In this document: positions 44,610 through 53,082 of the stretch, piece by piece
Numbering within the stretch: position 1 is the stretch's first letter
Layout of the letters: each line of letters starts with the position of its first letter
NCBI RefSeq assembly: GCF_000225825.1
Contig: NZ_AGBX01000007.1
Location: 186,001-250,000, forward strand
Direction of reading: 5' to 3'
Source of the DNA: Brachybacterium squillarum M-6-3
GTDB lineage: Bacteria > Actinomycetota > Actinomycetes > Actinomycetales > Dermabacteraceae
Length of the DNA stretch: 64,000 nucleotides
The notes under the pieces: generated by a model
The model's database searches: none
The model's input: only the letters and a program-made list of their open reading frames with translations
Told to the model about the DNA's origin: nothing
Position numbers and translations under genes: made by a program

Positions 44610-46487
44610 ATGGCCTATCGCTTCAACCCGCCGCCCAACTGGCCCGTCGACGAGCCGAACTGGACCCCGCCGCCCGGATGGCAGCCGGATCCGAGCTGGG
44701 GCCCCGCCCCCGACGGCTGGACCTTCTGGGTGGAGGGCGAGGAGCAGGACGCCGCCCCCGCGCAGGACGACGCCGCCCCCGCGCAGGATGGGGAGCCGGT
44801 CGTCGAAGGCACCCCCGCGGGCTCCGACGTGGACTCCGCCCCCGAGGCCCCCGAGCCGGCCACCGTGGCCGACCCCGCCGCCGGCACCGGCATCGCCGGG
44901 ACGGACGCGCTGACGCAGGACGGAACCGTCCAGGACGCCTCCGCACCGCAGGGCGCGCCCGCGCCGGGCGACGACGACCCGACCGCCGACGCCCCCGAGG
45001 CCTCGACCGGGGGACGTCATGCCGCGGAGCCTGATGCGGCCGCTGCGGAGCAGCCGTCGGCGCCGGTCCCGTCCGCCGGGCCCGCGCACCGGGGCGCCCA
45101 CGAGGCCCCGGAGACCGCCGAGGCCGGGGAGTCCCCGCAGACCGCCGAGTACACCGGCCCGGACCTGGAGGCCGATCTGGCCACCTCGGCGCCCTATGAG
45201 AGCACCGACGCGGAGGCGGCGCCCGCTGCGCAGGACGGCGCCCCGCAGGTGTCGGAGCAGCCCGCCGAGGACGAGCCCGGCACCGGGGCGGCCGGGGCCG
45301 CCGCCGTCGGCGGGGCCGGACTGGCCGCGGGCGGGTACGTCGCCGCGCAGCAGGGCCAGGACGCCCAGGGCTCGCCCGCGCATGACGCGTCCTCCGCCCC
45401 GGCCGACGGCTCCGAGGCCCCCGCCTACGGCTCCGAAGCCCCGTCCTACGGGTCCGAGGCGCCCGCCTACGGGTCCGAGGCGCCCGGCTACGGGTCCGAG
45501 GCACCTGCCTACGGCTCCGACGCCGCTGCCGGCGGCCCGGAGGCCTCCACGTACCCCGCACCGGAGGGTGCCGCGGGCGCGGGCGATCGCGCTGCGGCGC
45601 CGAACGAGTTCTCCCAGGCCTCCGCGCCCGCCGCCGACGGCATGGACGCCTCCGCCGGTCAGCCCTCGCCCTACGGCCAGGGCTCCTCCCCCTATGGCCA
45701 GCCTTCCCCCTACGGCCAGCCCTCCCCGTACGGCCAGGGTTCCCCCGCGGCCGCCGCGGGGGGCGAGTACCCGGCCGCCGGCTCCCCGGCCACCGCGGGC
45801 CAGGACTCCACCAGCGCCCCCGGCGGGTCCGACGGGCCGCCGACCAAGGGCTTCCTGGCGCGCTTCTGGTGGCTCGGCTGCATCATCCTGGTGGTCGTGC
45901 TCGTCCTGATCGCCGCGATCGGCGTCGGCGCGTGGATGATGAACCGCGACGAGCCCGGCGGCACGGAGGCCACCACCTCGCAGGAGGCCGGCTCCGGCGA
46001 GGAGGAGACCCCTTCCGAGTCGGCCACCGCAGGGGGCACCGTCACCCCGTCCGTGCTGCCCACTGTCGCCGAGGGCGCCGAGGAGCAGGACGTGGTCAGC
46101 TCCGACGGCACCGGCACCCTGACGGTCTCCATGGAGTGGGCCTCAGTCGAGGACCTGCCCAGCATCTACGGCGGCACCGTCGAGGGCTCCCAGAACCAGG
46201 ACGACGGCGGCTATCTCGCGGTGACCGCGCAGATCACGGTCACCGACGGGACGATGGACCTGGCGCCGTACAACTTCTCGCTGCAGACCCCCTACGGCGG
46301 CGACATCACCCCGGCCACCGCCACCTACGCCCTGGCCGACTCCGGCCTGGCCACCGATGCCCCCACCACCTTCGAGGCCGGCGAGGAGTACACCGTGACG
46401 CTGCTCTTCGACTGTCAGAAGACCGGGGACCTGGAGCTCGTGTTCAACACCTACTCGGACACCTACACCTGGGACGTCCCTGAGTGA
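44610..46487 (+). CDS. Pro/Ala-rich repeat membrane protein with extracellular C-terminal domain
   Basis: A 625-residue protein. The N-terminus carries a GW/Pro motif block: 'YRFNPPPNWPVDEPNW', then 'PPPGWQPDPSWGPAPDGW'. Residues about 45-410 are a disordered Ala/Glu/Pro region with two repeat types: YGSEAP(A/S/G) 5-6 times and (P/S)SPYGQ about 4 times. One membrane helix ('WWLGCIILVVVLVLIAAIGV') lies near 420-442, followed by a Ser/Thr/Glu-rich linker and an Ig-like extracellular domain similar to DUF4352/telokin-like proteins. The function is unknown. ATG 44610 follows GGAGG. It overlaps the next gene by 4 nt. Confidence 0.85.
   Translation: MAYRFNPPPNWPVDEPNWTPPPGWQPDPSWGPAPDGWTFWVEGEEQDAAPAQDDAAPAQDGEPVVEGTPAGSDVDSAPEAPEPATVADPAAGTGIAGTDALTQDGTVQDASAPQGAPAPGDDDPTADAPEASTGGRHAAEPDAAAAEQPSAPVPSAGPAHRGAHEAPETAEAGESPQTAEYTGPDLEADLATSAPYESTDAEAAPAAQDGAPQVSEQPAEDEPGTGAAGAAAVGGAGLAAGGYVAAQQGQDAQGSPAHDASSAPADGSEAPAYGSEAPSYGSEAPAYGSEAPGYGSEAPAYGSDAAAGGPEASTYPAPEGAAGAGDRAAAPNEFSQASAPAADGMDASAGQPSPYGQGSSPYGQPSPYGQPSPYGQGSPAAAAGGEYPAAGSPATAGQDSTSAPGGSDGPPTKGFLARFWWLGCIILVVVLVLIAAIGVGAWMMNRDEPGGTEATTSQEAGSGEEETPSESATAGGTVTPSVLPTVAEGAEEQDVVSSDGTGTLTVSMEWASVEDLPSIYGGTVEGSQNQDDGGYLAVTAQITVTDGTMDLAPYNFSLQTPYGGDITPATATYALADSGLATDAPTTFEAGEEYTVTLLFDCQKTGDLELVFNTYSDTYTWDVPE
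45404..45522 (+). repeat. 21-bp in-frame repeats (YGSEAPx)
   Basis: Five to six 21-bp units encode YGSEAP followed by Ala, Ser or Gly. They lie in the disordered region of the 44610 gene and are a likely site of copy-number variation. Confidence 0.8.
45662..45742 (+). repeat. 18-21-bp in-frame repeats (PSPYGQ)
   Basis: About four units encoding SPYGQ with flanking Pro/Ser/Gly. They are tyrosine-glycine-glutamine rich, similar in composition to low-complexity sticker segments. Confidence 0.75.
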
Positions 46488-46954
46488 CCGAGCGCTTCAA
46501 CCCGCCGCCGAGCTGGCCTGAGCCGCCCCATGACGGATGGCGGCCACCGGCCGGCTTCCGGCCGCGCACGGACTTCGCGCCCGTGCCGGCCGGATGGCGG
46601 CTGTGGGTGGCGGAGGAGCAGGACGACCGCTCCTCCGCGCCCCTGCAGGACTCCGAGGACGTGCCCGCCAGCGGCGCCCGCCCCCGGGCCCGCGTGGAGA
46701 GCTACCCCGTCACTGTCCTGAACCCGGGCATGTGGTCGCAGAACCAGCTCGAGGACGAGGACTACGGCTTCCCGCCCGCCCGCGAGCGGACGCACCGGCC
46801 CCGGCGCCGGCTGGCAGGGGAGATCACCGCCACCGCGCTCGGGCTGGCGATCGCCGCGGCCGTGGCCGTGGGCTTCGTCTGGCTGACCGACTTCGGGATC
46901 CACGACCTCACCGGATTCCTCGCCGAGAACGCCGGGTTCGTGAGCGGGGCATGA
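46484..46954 (+). CDS. Membrane protein with GW/Pro N-terminal motif, related to its upstream neighbour
   Basis: A 156-residue protein whose first 45 residues repeat the motif of the preceding gene: 'RFNPPPSWPEPPHDGW', 'RPPAGFRPRTDF', 'PVPAGWRLWV'. One transmembrane helix is near 115-137 (ATALGLAIAAAVAVGFVWL) with a short tail. GTG 46484 overlaps the upstream stop, and the stop overlaps SURF1 by 4 nt, so translation of all three is probably coupled. The shared motif suggests the two proteins use the same partner. Confidence 0.8.
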   Translation: MTERFNPPPSWPEPPHDGWRPPAGFRPRTDFAPVPAGWRLWVAEEQDDRSSAPLQDSEDVPASGARPRARVESYPVTVLNPGMWSQNQLEDEDYGFPPARERTHRPRRRLAGEITATALGLAIAAAVAVGFVWLTDFGIHDLTGFLAENAGFVSGA

Positions 46955-47898
46955 GCGAGCGCTCCGCCCGAGCCCGCATCATCCTCAGCCGCGACACCGC
47001 CCTTGGGCTCGTCGTGGTGCTGCTGGCCTCCGCCATCTGCGTCGGGCTCGGCCTGTGGCAGTACCACCGCTTCGAGGGCAAGCGGGAGGCGGCGCAGATC
47101 GTCCGCACCCACGCCGCCGCCGACCCCGTATCCCTCCCCGAGGCGATGCCGCAGCCGGACCAGCCCCTCCCCGGGACCGCCGAATGGACCCAGGTGCGCC
47201 TCGAGGGGCAGTACTGCACCGATCCCGACTGCGTGCTGTACGTCCGCAACCGCCCCCTGGACGGCGACGTCGGCTTCTGGCAGCTGGTCCCCTTCGAGAC
47301 CACCGACGGTCAAGTGCTGCTGGTGGTGCGCGGCTGGGTGCCGATCCAGGGCGCCGCCTCCGAGCCGCAGGACCCGCCCGCCGTGCCCGAAGGTACCGAG
47401 ACTCTCACCGTGCGCCTGCGCCCCGCCGAGGAGACCCTCGCCGACCGCAGCAACCCGCCCGGCCAGGTGCAGACCGTCACCCCAGCCGACATCGCCGCCA
47501 CCCTGCCCGCGCTGGACGGCGAGCTCGTCACCGGCGCCTACGGCGAGCTCACCGCCGAGGACCCCGCCGGGGAGCAGGCGCGCGCCCTTCCCGCCCCGGA
47601 GACGTCCCTCGGCCCCCACCTCTCCTACGCCTTCCAGTGGTGGATCTTCGCCCTGTTCTTCCCGGCGGCGCTGATCTACCGCACCCGCAAGCTGATCCAG
47701 GAGGCCGAGGACGAGGAGACGCCCGGACCCGCCGCCGTCGAGACCCCGGAGTCCCCCGAGGGCCCGGACGGTGGCGTGATCCCCGCGCCCGCCCGCACCC
47801 GGCGCCGCCCCGGCGCCGCCCGCCCCCCATCCGGCCGCCGCCCCCGCGGCCACGACGAGGAGGAAGAGGATGCCCTCATCGACCAGCAGGGCCGCTGA
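46951..47898 (+). CDS. SURF1-family protein
   Basis: A 315-residue SURF1-like protein, the family that helps assemble cytochrome c oxidase. It has the first helix 'LGLVVVLLASAICVGLGLWQ' ending in the classic GxWQ, the extracytoplasmic 'WTQVRLEGQYCTDPDCVLYVRNR', and the second helix 'LSYAFQWWIFALFFPAALIY' (HxxYAxQWW motif). The tail is Pro/Arg-rich and cytoplasmic. ATG 46951 overlaps the preceding stop. No oxidase genes are in view. Confidence 0.92.
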   Translation: MSERSARARIILSRDTALGLVVVLLASAICVGLGLWQYHRFEGKREAAQIVRTHAAADPVSLPEAMPQPDQPLPGTAEWTQVRLEGQYCTDPDCVLYVRNRPLDGDVGFWQLVPFETTDGQVLLVVRGWVPIQGAASEPQDPPAVPEGTETLTVRLRPAEETLADRSNPPGQVQTVTPADIAATLPALDGELVTGAYGELTAEDPAGEQARALPAPETSLGPHLSYAFQWWIFALFFPAALIYRTRKLIQEAEDEETPGPAAVETPESPEGPDGGVIPAPARTRRRPGAARPPSGRRPRGHDEEEEDALIDQQGR

Positions 47899-48667
47899 GC
47901 CTTCCCGGTTCCTGCCCGGGGACCGGCCCCGCCGCATCGCCCACCGCGGCCTCGCCCTCGACGGCGCCGAGAACACCCTGCGCGCATTCGCCGATGCCCT
48001 CGCGGCCGGCGCCACCATGCTCGAGACCGACACCCGGGCCACCCGCGACGGGCTCGCCCTCGCCGTGCACGACGAGACCCTCGACCGCGTCGCCGGCGAT
48101 CCCCGCCGCATCGACACCCTCAGCGGCGCCGAGGCCGGGGCCGTGCGGCTGGCCGGCGACGAGCCGCTGGCGATGCTCGAGGACGTGCTGGGCTCCTTCC
48201 CGGACGTCCCGGTGAACATCGACGTCAAGAGCGCCGACGCGATCCTGCCCGCAGTCACCGCGATCGCGCGCACCCGCAGCGCCGAGCGGGTCTGCGTCAC
48301 CAGCTTCGACGGTCTCATCGCCCGCAGCGCCGCGCACGCCGTCCGCACCGCCACCGGCACCCTGCCGGTCCGCTCCCCCTCCCGGGGCGCGATGGCGGGA
48401 TTCCTCGCCGTGCGGGCGCTGGAGCTGCCGGACCGGGCGCTGCGCCGGGTGCTGCGCCCCTACGGCGCCCTGCAGGTGCCCCGCACCTACCGCGGTCTGC
48501 CCGTCGTCACCCCCGCCAGCATCGCCGCCGCCCACCGGGTGGGCTGCGAGGTGCACGTGTGGACCGTCGACGACCCTGTGACCATGCAGGATCTGCTGGT
48601 CACGGGCGCGGATGGTATCATCACCAACCGCGTCGACCTCCTGGGCGAGCTGCTCGACGCCGACTGA
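47870..48667 (+). CDS. Glycerophosphodiester phosphodiesterase
   Basis: A 265-residue TIM-barrel phosphodiesterase. It has the GDPD signature 'RIAHRGLALDGAENTLRAFADAL' (HR and E-N-T), 'LETDTRATRDGLALAVHDETLDR' with its catalytic His, 'VNIDVKSADA' and 'VHVWTVDDPVTMQDLLVTGADGIITNR'. It releases glycerol-3-phosphate from phospholipid head groups. ATG 47870 overlaps SURF1 by 29 nt. No signal peptide, so cytoplasmic. Confidence 0.93.
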   Translation: MPSSTSRAAEPSRFLPGDRPRRIAHRGLALDGAENTLRAFADALAAGATMLETDTRATRDGLALAVHDETLDRVAGDPRRIDTLSGAEAGAVRLAGDEPLAMLEDVLGSFPDVPVNIDVKSADAILPAVTAIARTRSAERVCVTSFDGLIARSAAHAVRTATGTLPVRSPSRGAMAGFLAVRALELPDRALRRVLRPYGALQVPRTYRGLPVVTPASIAAAHRVGCEVHVWTVDDPVTMQDLLVTGADGIITNRVDLLGELLDAD

Positions 48668-48676
48668 CCACCCTCC

Positions 48677-48697
48677 GGTGCGCCGCCCCGGCGCACC
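48677..48697 (+). terminator. Hairpin after GDPD gene
   Basis: GGTGCGCCG (48677-48685), CCC, CGGCGCACC (48689-48697): perfect stem, three-base loop, just after the GDPD stop. No T-tract. Confidence 0.65.
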
Positions 48698-48713
48698 GCC
48701 CGGCCCGAGGCCG

Positions 48714-48739
48714 GGAACAATCCCGGGATCGAGGGCGTT
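48714..48739 (+). promoter_or_regulatory. ECF-sigma (SigH/SigR-type) promoter of rbpA
   Basis: GGGAAC ends at 48718 and, after exactly 18 bases, GTT at 48737-48739 follows (GGAAC-N18-GTT). This matches promoters used by SigH/SigE in mycobacteria and SigR in Streptomyces. rbpA of Streptomyces is SigR-dependent, so the match makes sense. The predicted leader is about 60 nt. Confidence 0.65.
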
Positions 48740-48809
48740 GCACCCCCCGGGCAGACCTCCGGGCGTGCCGCCGCCCGTCACCGAATCACCGGCAGGAAGC
48801 GAGAACCGC

Positions 48810-49160
48810 ATGAACAGCCGAAGCCTGCGAGGAACCCGTCTGGGCTCCCTCTCCATGGAGACCGACGAGGGCGTCCTCGCCGCTCCTCGCCAGGAGACCG
48901 TCTACGACTGCCCGAACGGCCACACCATCGTGCTGCCCTTCTCCGTCGAGGCCGAGGTCCCGGCCGTGTGGGAGTGCCGCTGCGGCGCGACCGCCGTGCA
49001 GCGCGACCACGAGAAGCCCGAGGAGAAGCCCGGCAAGCCGCAGCGCACCCACTGGGACATGCTGCTGGAGCGCCGCAGCGAGGAGGACCTGCAGGTCCTG
49101 CTCGACCAGCGCCTGGAGCTGCTGCGCGCGGGCAAGCTGCACCAGAGCCGCAACTTCTGA
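48810..49160 (+). CDS. rbpA: RNA polymerase-binding protein RbpA
   Basis: A 116-residue transcription factor unique to actinobacteria. It binds the primary sigma factor and RNA polymerase and helps promoter opening. It begins 'NSRSLRGTRLGSLSMETDEG' and has the central 'YDCPNGHTIVLPFSVEAEVP' and 'WECRCGATAV' core. Here the zinc-binding Cys pattern is CPNGH-WECRCG. The sigma-interacting C-terminus 'KPQRTHWDMLLERRSEEDLQ' is intact. The order rbpA-fxsA-ppm1-lnt resembles that around Mycobacterium tuberculosis Rv2050-Rv2053c. A stress-sigma promoter lies upstream. Confidence 0.95.
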   Translation: MNSRSLRGTRLGSLSMETDEGVLAAPRQETVYDCPNGHTIVLPFSVEAEVPAVWECRCGATAVQRDHEKPEEKPGKPQRTHWDMLLERRSEEDLQVLLDQRLELLRAGKLHQSRNF

Positions 49161-49200
49161 TCCACCCTCGGGGAGCCCCCCGCTCCCCCCGGGCACGACG

Positions 49201-49236
49201 AGAGCCCCGGCCCACCGACAGGTGGACCGGGGCTCT
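49201..49236. terminator. Bidirectional terminator between rbpA and fxsA
   Basis: AGAGCCCCGGCCCACC (49201-49216), GACA, then GGTGGACCGGGGCTCT (49221-49236) form a long stem with one mismatch, followed by TTCTC. Confidence 0.85.
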
Positions 49237-49292
49237 TCTCCGTGCAGTCGTCGTCCGGAGGTCCGGAGCTGTCGCCGTCCGGACTCGGGAGC

Positions 49293-49910
49293 TCAGGACT
49301 GGGTGATGGTGGGCGGGGTCTGCCCGCCCTCGCGGCCGTCCTCGCCGTCGGTCCGGTCGGTGGGGCGGGCGTCGACGATGATCTCCCCGTCGATCACGCC
49401 GCCGCTGCGCCGCCGGTACAGCACGGAGCGGGCCGAGTCGGAGCCGGAGCCGACGCCCATCGCGCGGACGGTGCGCCGCTGCACGGGGACGATCAGCAGG
49501 ATCACGCCGATCAGCGCGGTGATCAGGCCCGGGAAGAAGAAGCACAGCGCCGCCAGCAGGGTGAAGGCGGGGCGGGAGAGGTGGTCCTGCACGTCGCCGT
49601 CGCCGCGGACGGCCCGCAGCAGGGAGCGCAGCCGGACGAAGGACTGCTGCCCGGCGGCGACGACGAGGGCGACGCCCACGATCCAGCCGACCACGACGAT
49701 CAGCACGCACCACCACAGGCTGGTGTTCACGCCGATCACGATGAGCAGGGCCAGCTCGGCGATGCCGAGCAGGGCGATGCCCAGCGGGATCAGGCCGGCG
49801 CGGCGGGAGGGCTCCCCCGTGCCGCGGCCGGTGGGGCGGGTGCCGCGCGGCGGGTGCGGGCGCCGGGACCCGGCGGACGACGGGCCGGACGACTGGGATG
49901 TGGAGCTCAC
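49293..49910 (-). CDS. FxsA-family membrane protein
   Basis: A 205-residue cytoplasmic-membrane protein of the FxsA family. It has three or four helices: 'LIPLGIALLGIAELALLIVI', 'SLWWCVLIVVVGWIVGVALV' and 'FTLLAALCFFFPGLITALIG' (the family's PG-T/D-LxG motif). The N-terminal 38 residues and the C-terminal tail are polar and low-complexity. In E. coli FxsA limits F-plasmid exclusion of phage T7, but its normal job is unclear. ATG 49910. Confidence 0.85.
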   Translation of the reverse strand: MSSTSQSSGPSSAGSRRPHPPRGTRPTGRGTGEPSRRAGLIPLGIALLGIAELALLIVIGVNTSLWWCVLIVVVGWIVGVALVVAAGQQSFVRLRSLLRAVRGDGDVQDHLSRPAFTLLAALCFFFPGLITALIGVILLIVPVQRRTVRAMGVGSGSDSARSVLYRRRSGGVIDGEIIVDARPTDRTDGEDGREGGQTPPTITQS

Positions 49911-49970
49911 GGTGTTCCCCCTGGGACTCTCGAGCGGCCCCGTGGGGGCCTTCCCTGAACGCGCTCCAGC

Positions 49971-50711
49971 CTAGTGGAGCAGCCCGAGAAGCTGCTGGGC
50001 GCGGCGTGCGAGTCCCCAGGACGTCACCTTGACGAGGGCCTCCCGCACGATGGCGGAGCTCATCTTGCTGGCCCCCTCGGTGCGCTCGTCGAAGTCGATG
50101 GGCACCTCGCGGATCACGGCGCCGGCGGCGCGGGCTCGGCGGGTCATGTCCACCTGGAAGCAGTAGCCCTGGGAGGCGACGTCCTGCCCGACCAGCTCGG
50201 TGAGCAGCCCCGAGCGGTAGGCGCGGAACCCGGCGGTGGCGTCGGCGACGCGCAGCCCGAGCGCCGCCCGGACGTAGAGGTTCGCCCCGCGGGAGAGGAC
50301 CAGCCGGCGCAGCGGCCAGTCGTGCACGCGGCCGCCCGGCACCCAGCGGGAGCCGATGGCGAGGTCGGCGCCGCGGCGGACGGCTTCCAGCAGGCCCGGC
50401 AGCTGCTCGGGCCGGTGGGAGGCGTCGGCGTCCATCTCCACCAGCACCTCGTAGCCGCGCTCAAGGCCCCAGGCGAAGCCCGCCAGGTAGGCGGGACCGA
50501 GCCCCTCCTTGCCGGCGCGGTGCAGGACGTGCACGTACGGGTCCTCGGCGGCGGCAGCCTCGGCCCAGTCGCCGGTGCCGTCCGGGGAGGCGTCGTCGAC
50601 CACCAGGGCGTGGGCCGCGGGGACGGCGGCGCGCAGCCGGGCCAGGGTGCCGGGCAGGGTGGCCCGCTCCTGGTAGGTGGGGATCACGACCAGGGCCGGG
50701 GCGGGGCTCAT
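49971..50711 (-). CDS. ppm1: Polyprenol-phosphate mannosyltransferase (Ppm1/DPM1-like)
   Basis: A 246-residue GT2 glycosyltransferase. It has 'LVVIPTYQERATLPGTL', 'VVDDASPDGTGDWAEA', the metal-binding 'LVEMDADASHRPEQLPGLL', 'AIGSRWVPGGRVHDWP' and 'EGASKMSSAIVREALVKV'. It should transfer mannose from GDP-mannose to polyprenyl phosphate for lipoglycan or protein glycosylation. In M. tuberculosis this domain is fused to Lnt (Rv2051c); here the two are separate but overlap by 4 nt. ATG 50711. Confidence 0.93.
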   Translation of the reverse strand: MSPAPALVVIPTYQERATLPGTLARLRAAVPAAHALVVDDASPDGTGDWAEAAAAEDPYVHVLHRAGKEGLGPAYLAGFAWGLERGYEVLVEMDADASHRPEQLPGLLEAVRRGADLAIGSRWVPGGRVHDWPLRRLVLSRGANLYVRAALGLRVADATAGFRAYRSGLLTELVGQDVASQGYCFQVDMTRRARAAGAVIREVPIDFDERTEGASKMSSAIVREALVKVTSWGLARRAQQLLGLLH

Positions 50712-52333
50712 CGGCGACCCTCCCGTCCGCGGCCCCGCACGGGGGCGGGCTCCCGCTGCAGGCCCTGTCGGGGGCCGCGGAGGGCGCCGAGCAGACCGGC
50801 CAGCGCCAGGGCGCAGATGCCGATCGCGATCCACGGGCCGGCGGCGACGGCCGGGGTGATACCGGTGCGCAGCGGCACCTCGGCGACCACGGAGCCCTGC
50901 TGCCAGTGGTCCACGAAGGCGAGCTGCTTGCCCTCGGGGGTGATGATCGCCGAGTGGCCCACGGTGGAGACGTGCACGATGGAGCGGCCCGAGACCACCG
51001 CGAGCACCTCGGACTCGGCGAGCTGCTGGATGGCCTCGTCGGAGTCGCCGAACAGGGCGTTGTTGGACTGCACCACGATCACCTCGGCGCCGCCGTCCAC
51101 GACGTCCTGCACCAGGTTCTCGTAGGCGATCTCGAAGCAGATCAGCACCCCGACGCGGGCATCGCCCTGGTGCAGGTGCTCCAGGTCCATCACCCCGACC
51201 TCGTCGCCGGCGATCATGTCGCGGCCGACCAGGTCGACCTTGTCGGTGACCATGCGGAACAGGCCGCGCATCGGGATGAACTCGCCGAAGGGCACCGGAT
51301 GGCGCTTGGCGTACACGTAGGGCACGGAGCCGCCGGGGGTGTAGAGCAGCGAGTTGTTCAGCCGCTGGTCCTCCCCCACCAGCGTCTGCGTGCCCACCAG
51401 CACAGGGGCGCCGGCCTCGGCGGCGACCGCCGTGAGCTGCGCCGAGCGCACGGCGTCCTGCCGCGGGTCGTACTCGGTGGAGTCCTCCGGCCAGACGATC
51501 AGGTCCAGCTCGCGGCCCTCCGCGGCGGCCTGGTCGACGGTCTCCTCGGTGACCTGCAGGTGGTTGTCCCAGATGCCCTCGGGCATCGCCATCGTGGCCG
51601 GGTCGACCGGGTCCATGTTGCCCTGGATCCCGGCGACGGTCATGGTGGGGCGCCCCTCGGGGGCGCGGTTCACCGGCAGCGGCACCACCACGGTGGCCAG
51701 CACCGCGGCGACCGCGACGGCCAGCGGCCACACCCCGGCGATGCCCCGCAGACCGCGGTGGCGTCTCCCCGTCACGGCCAGGCCGCCGGAGAGCAGCAGC
51801 ATCGCCAGCAGCGCCACGACGGCGGAGAGGCCGGCGGTGCCGATCCAGGGGCCGAGGTTCAGCAGCGGCGAGTCGGCCAGGGCGAAGGCGCTCGCGCCCC
51901 AGGGCAGCCCGCCCCAGGGCACGTGGCTGCGCATCGTCTCCACGGCCACCCAGAGGGCCGCGACCACGATCGCGGGGCCGAGCCGCAGGCCGCGGCGCAC
52001 CAGCACCGCGCGGGCCAGCAGGCCGAACACCACGATGTACAGCGCCTCGAAGACCGCCAGCGCCGCCCAGGGCAGCGCTCCGGCGTAGGTCTCGGCCCAG
52101 CGGGTCAGCGGCACGAAGAACGCGAGGCCCCACAGCAGGGACACCAGCGCCGCCAGCCAGGCGGAGCGCACCAGCACGCCGGCGACCAGCAGGGCGATCG
52201 CCACGGGCAGCAGCCACCACAGGTCGTAGGGCGGGAAGGCCAGCAGCGCGGCGATGCCGCCGAGGACGCCGCAGGCCAGGGCGGCCAGGGCCGGCGTGGG
52301 GACGAGGTCCTCGCGTGGCGGGGCGGCGCTCAT
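50708..52333 (-). CDS. lnt: Apolipoprotein N-acyltransferase
   Basis: A 541-residue membrane enzyme that adds the third acyl chain to lipoproteins. Five to seven N-terminal helices are followed by a nitrilase-like domain from about residue 230. The catalytic triad is in place: E283 in 'IVWPEDSTEYDP', K343 in 'YAKRHPVPFGEFIP' and C399 in 'VLICFEIAYENL'. One helix closes the protein, then an Arg-rich tail. ATG 52333 and its stop both overlap neighbouring genes by 4 nt. Confidence 0.94.
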   Translation of the reverse strand: MSAAPPREDLVPTPALAALACGVLGGIAALLAFPPYDLWWLLPVAIALLVAGVLVRSAWLAALVSLLWGLAFFVPLTRWAETYAGALPWAALAVFEALYIVVFGLLARAVLVRRGLRLGPAIVVAALWVAVETMRSHVPWGGLPWGASAFALADSPLLNLGPWIGTAGLSAVVALLAMLLLSGGLAVTGRRHRGLRGIAGVWPLAVAVAAVLATVVVPLPVNRAPEGRPTMTVAGIQGNMDPVDPATMAMPEGIWDNHLQVTEETVDQAAAEGRELDLIVWPEDSTEYDPRQDAVRSAQLTAVAAEAGAPVLVGTQTLVGEDQRLNNSLLYTPGGSVPYVYAKRHPVPFGEFIPMRGLFRMVTDKVDLVGRDMIAGDEVGVMDLEHLHQGDARVGVLICFEIAYENLVQDVVDGGAEVIVVQSNNALFGDSDEAIQQLAESEVLAVVSGRSIVHVSTVGHSAIITPEGKQLAFVDHWQQGSVVAEVPLRTGITPAVAAGPWIAIGICALALAGLLGALRGPRQGLQREPAPVRGRGREGRR

Positions 52334-53082
52334 GCGCTCCCCTCGGCGGGGGCGAGCTCGTCGTGGAGGATCACGCCGTCGACCACGGTGCGCAGCGCGC
52401 GCGGGGCGCCCTGCTCCAGGTCGGGCAGCAGTGGGGTGCGGGAGCGAGGGTCGGTGGACCAGGTGTCGATGCGCTCTGCCTGGCTGCGGACGGTGAGGTC
52501 GGTGGGCTCCCAGACCACGAAGGTCGCTGCGAGGCCGTGGCGCAGGGAGCCGGGGTGGCGGCGGCCGGCGAGACGCTGTCCGCCGCGGGTGGCGGCGAGG
52601 AAGGCGGCGCGGTCGCTGATGCGCTGGGCGGCCTCGCCCTGCTGGGCGGCGGCGCGCACCCAGGACCAGGGATCGGCGGCGGCAGGGTCCCCGCCGGAGC
52701 CGAAGGCCAGCGGCACGCCCTCGGTGACGAGGTCCAGGTAGGGGGCCTGCTCGCGGACGGGGGCGAGGACCCGCATGCCGTCCCGCTCCCCGGTGGGGCC
52801 GGGCAGGCGGTCCACGATGCCGCGGGCGGCGGCCTCCGTGCTCCCGGCGGGATCGGGAGCGGTGCCGTCGGCGGTGGCGGCGGCGTCCACGAAACCGGGG
52901 GTGACCAGGCAGCCGGTGATGTCGATCCGCGGCACCCCGGCGTGGATCACGGCGGCGGTGTCCTCGGGCCCGGTCCAGGCGATCATCCCGTCGGCGACCA
53001 GCATCGCCTGCGCCTCGGGGTCCTCGGTGCTGTAGAGCACGAGGCCGGTGTACAGCAGGGCGGCGGGATGCGGGGTGCTCAT
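52330..53082 (-). CDS. Amidohydrolase-like protein lacking metal-binding residues
   Basis: A 250-residue protein with the composite ends of an amidohydrolase: N-terminal 'MLVADGMIAWTGPEDTAAVI' and 'GCLVTPGFVDAAATADG', C-terminal 'GLAATFVVWEPTDLTVRSQ' and 'RTVVDGVILHDELAPAEG'. In true members VTPGFVDAHxH supplies metal ligands; here the HxH is absent, and the core barrel is shortened (usual length is about 380-430). It probably has lost hydrolase activity or gained another role. It overlaps helY upstream and lnt downstream by 4 nt each, so it is a conserved operon member. Confidence 0.8.
   Translation of the reverse strand: MSTPHPAALLYTGLVLYSTEDPEAQAMLVADGMIAWTGPEDTAAVIHAGVPRIDITGCLVTPGFVDAAATADGTAPDPAGSTEAAARGIVDRLPGPTGERDGMRVLAPVREQAPYLDLVTEGVPLAFGSGGDPAAADPWSWVRAAAQQGEAAQRISDRAAFLAATRGGQRLAGRRHPGSLRHGLAATFVVWEPTDLTVRSQAERIDTWSTDPRSRTPLLPDLEQGAPRALRTVVDGVILHDELAPAEGSA

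Noticed and set aside
45404-45742. Tandem repeats as a CRISPR-like array
   Set aside because: Units are direct, in frame, without spacers, and encode YGSEAP and SPYGQ peptides.
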